Source: an uncultured Roseateles sp. (GTDB lineage Bacteria; Pseudomonadota; Gammaproteobacteria; Burkholderiales; Burkholderiaceae). Taken from it: a stretch of 14,745 nt of DNA. The stretch is from the NCBI GenBank assembly GCA_946886855.1, contig CAMPJJ010000121.1, positions 1 to 14,745 of the forward strand, given 5' to 3'. The notes under the pieces were generated by a model, which was not told the DNA's origin, ran no database searches, and saw nothing but the letters and a program-made list of their open reading frames with translations. How positions within the stretch are numbered: position 1 is the first letter of the stretch; every line of letters begins with the position of its first letter. Positions 13,769-14,745 of this stretch are shown piece by piece. Position numbers and translations under genes: made by a program.

Positions 13769-14745
<977 letters not shown>

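Overview
The window is about 14.7 kb of very GC-rich chromosomal DNA. The proteins suggest a betaproteobacterium of the order Burkholderiales, in the Rubrivivax/Leptothrix/Roseateles-Mitsuaria neighbourhood. This is judged from protein style and gene content only, with no database search. There is no sign of phage, insertion sequence, tRNA, rRNA or CRISPR. Nearly all of the DNA is housekeeping or envelope genes plus one signalling cluster.

Layout. (1) Positions 1-3372 hold a signalling cluster built around a divergent AT-rich promoter region (about 1811-1966). On the minus strand are a secreted solute-binding protein and, 15 nt after it, a membrane sensor with a dCache-like periplasmic domain that runs off the left edge. 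On the plus strand are an HTH-receiver response regulator and a receiver-Hpt protein. Together these look like the parts of a phosphorelay: ligand binding, sensing, phosphotransfer and DNA output. (2) Positions 3413-5536 hold priA (replication-restart helicase, minus strand). Its 318-nt upstream spacer contains a perfect DnaA-box sequence. (3) Positions 5855-6949 hold hemE (minus strand), divergent from a plus-strand lemA / TPM-domain / TPM-domain operon (7046-9334). (4) On the minus strand are a glucose-6-phosphate 1-epimerase-like mutarotase (11162-10317) and, after it, a PPK2-type polyphosphate kinase (10259-9390). (5) Upstream of these is a tight minus-strand operon of three lipoproteins: CsgG-like, DUF4810-like and DUF799/GNA1162-like (13060-11257). 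It ends in a strong intrinsic terminator whose U-tract lies only 4 nt before the mutarotase start codon. (6) The right end carries the distal part of the ATP synthase operon: the 3' two thirds of atpD, then atpC.

How they work together. ATP synthase, PPK2, HemE and the sugar-phosphate epimerase are core metabolism. PriA is replication maintenance. The lipoprotein trio and the LemA/TPM module are conserved envelope systems of uncertain function. Points worth a second look are the phosphorelay cluster, the run of six inverted repeats between atpC and the csgG-like gene, the terminators butted against start codons, the atpD-atpC spacer hairpin, and the DnaA box upstream of priA.
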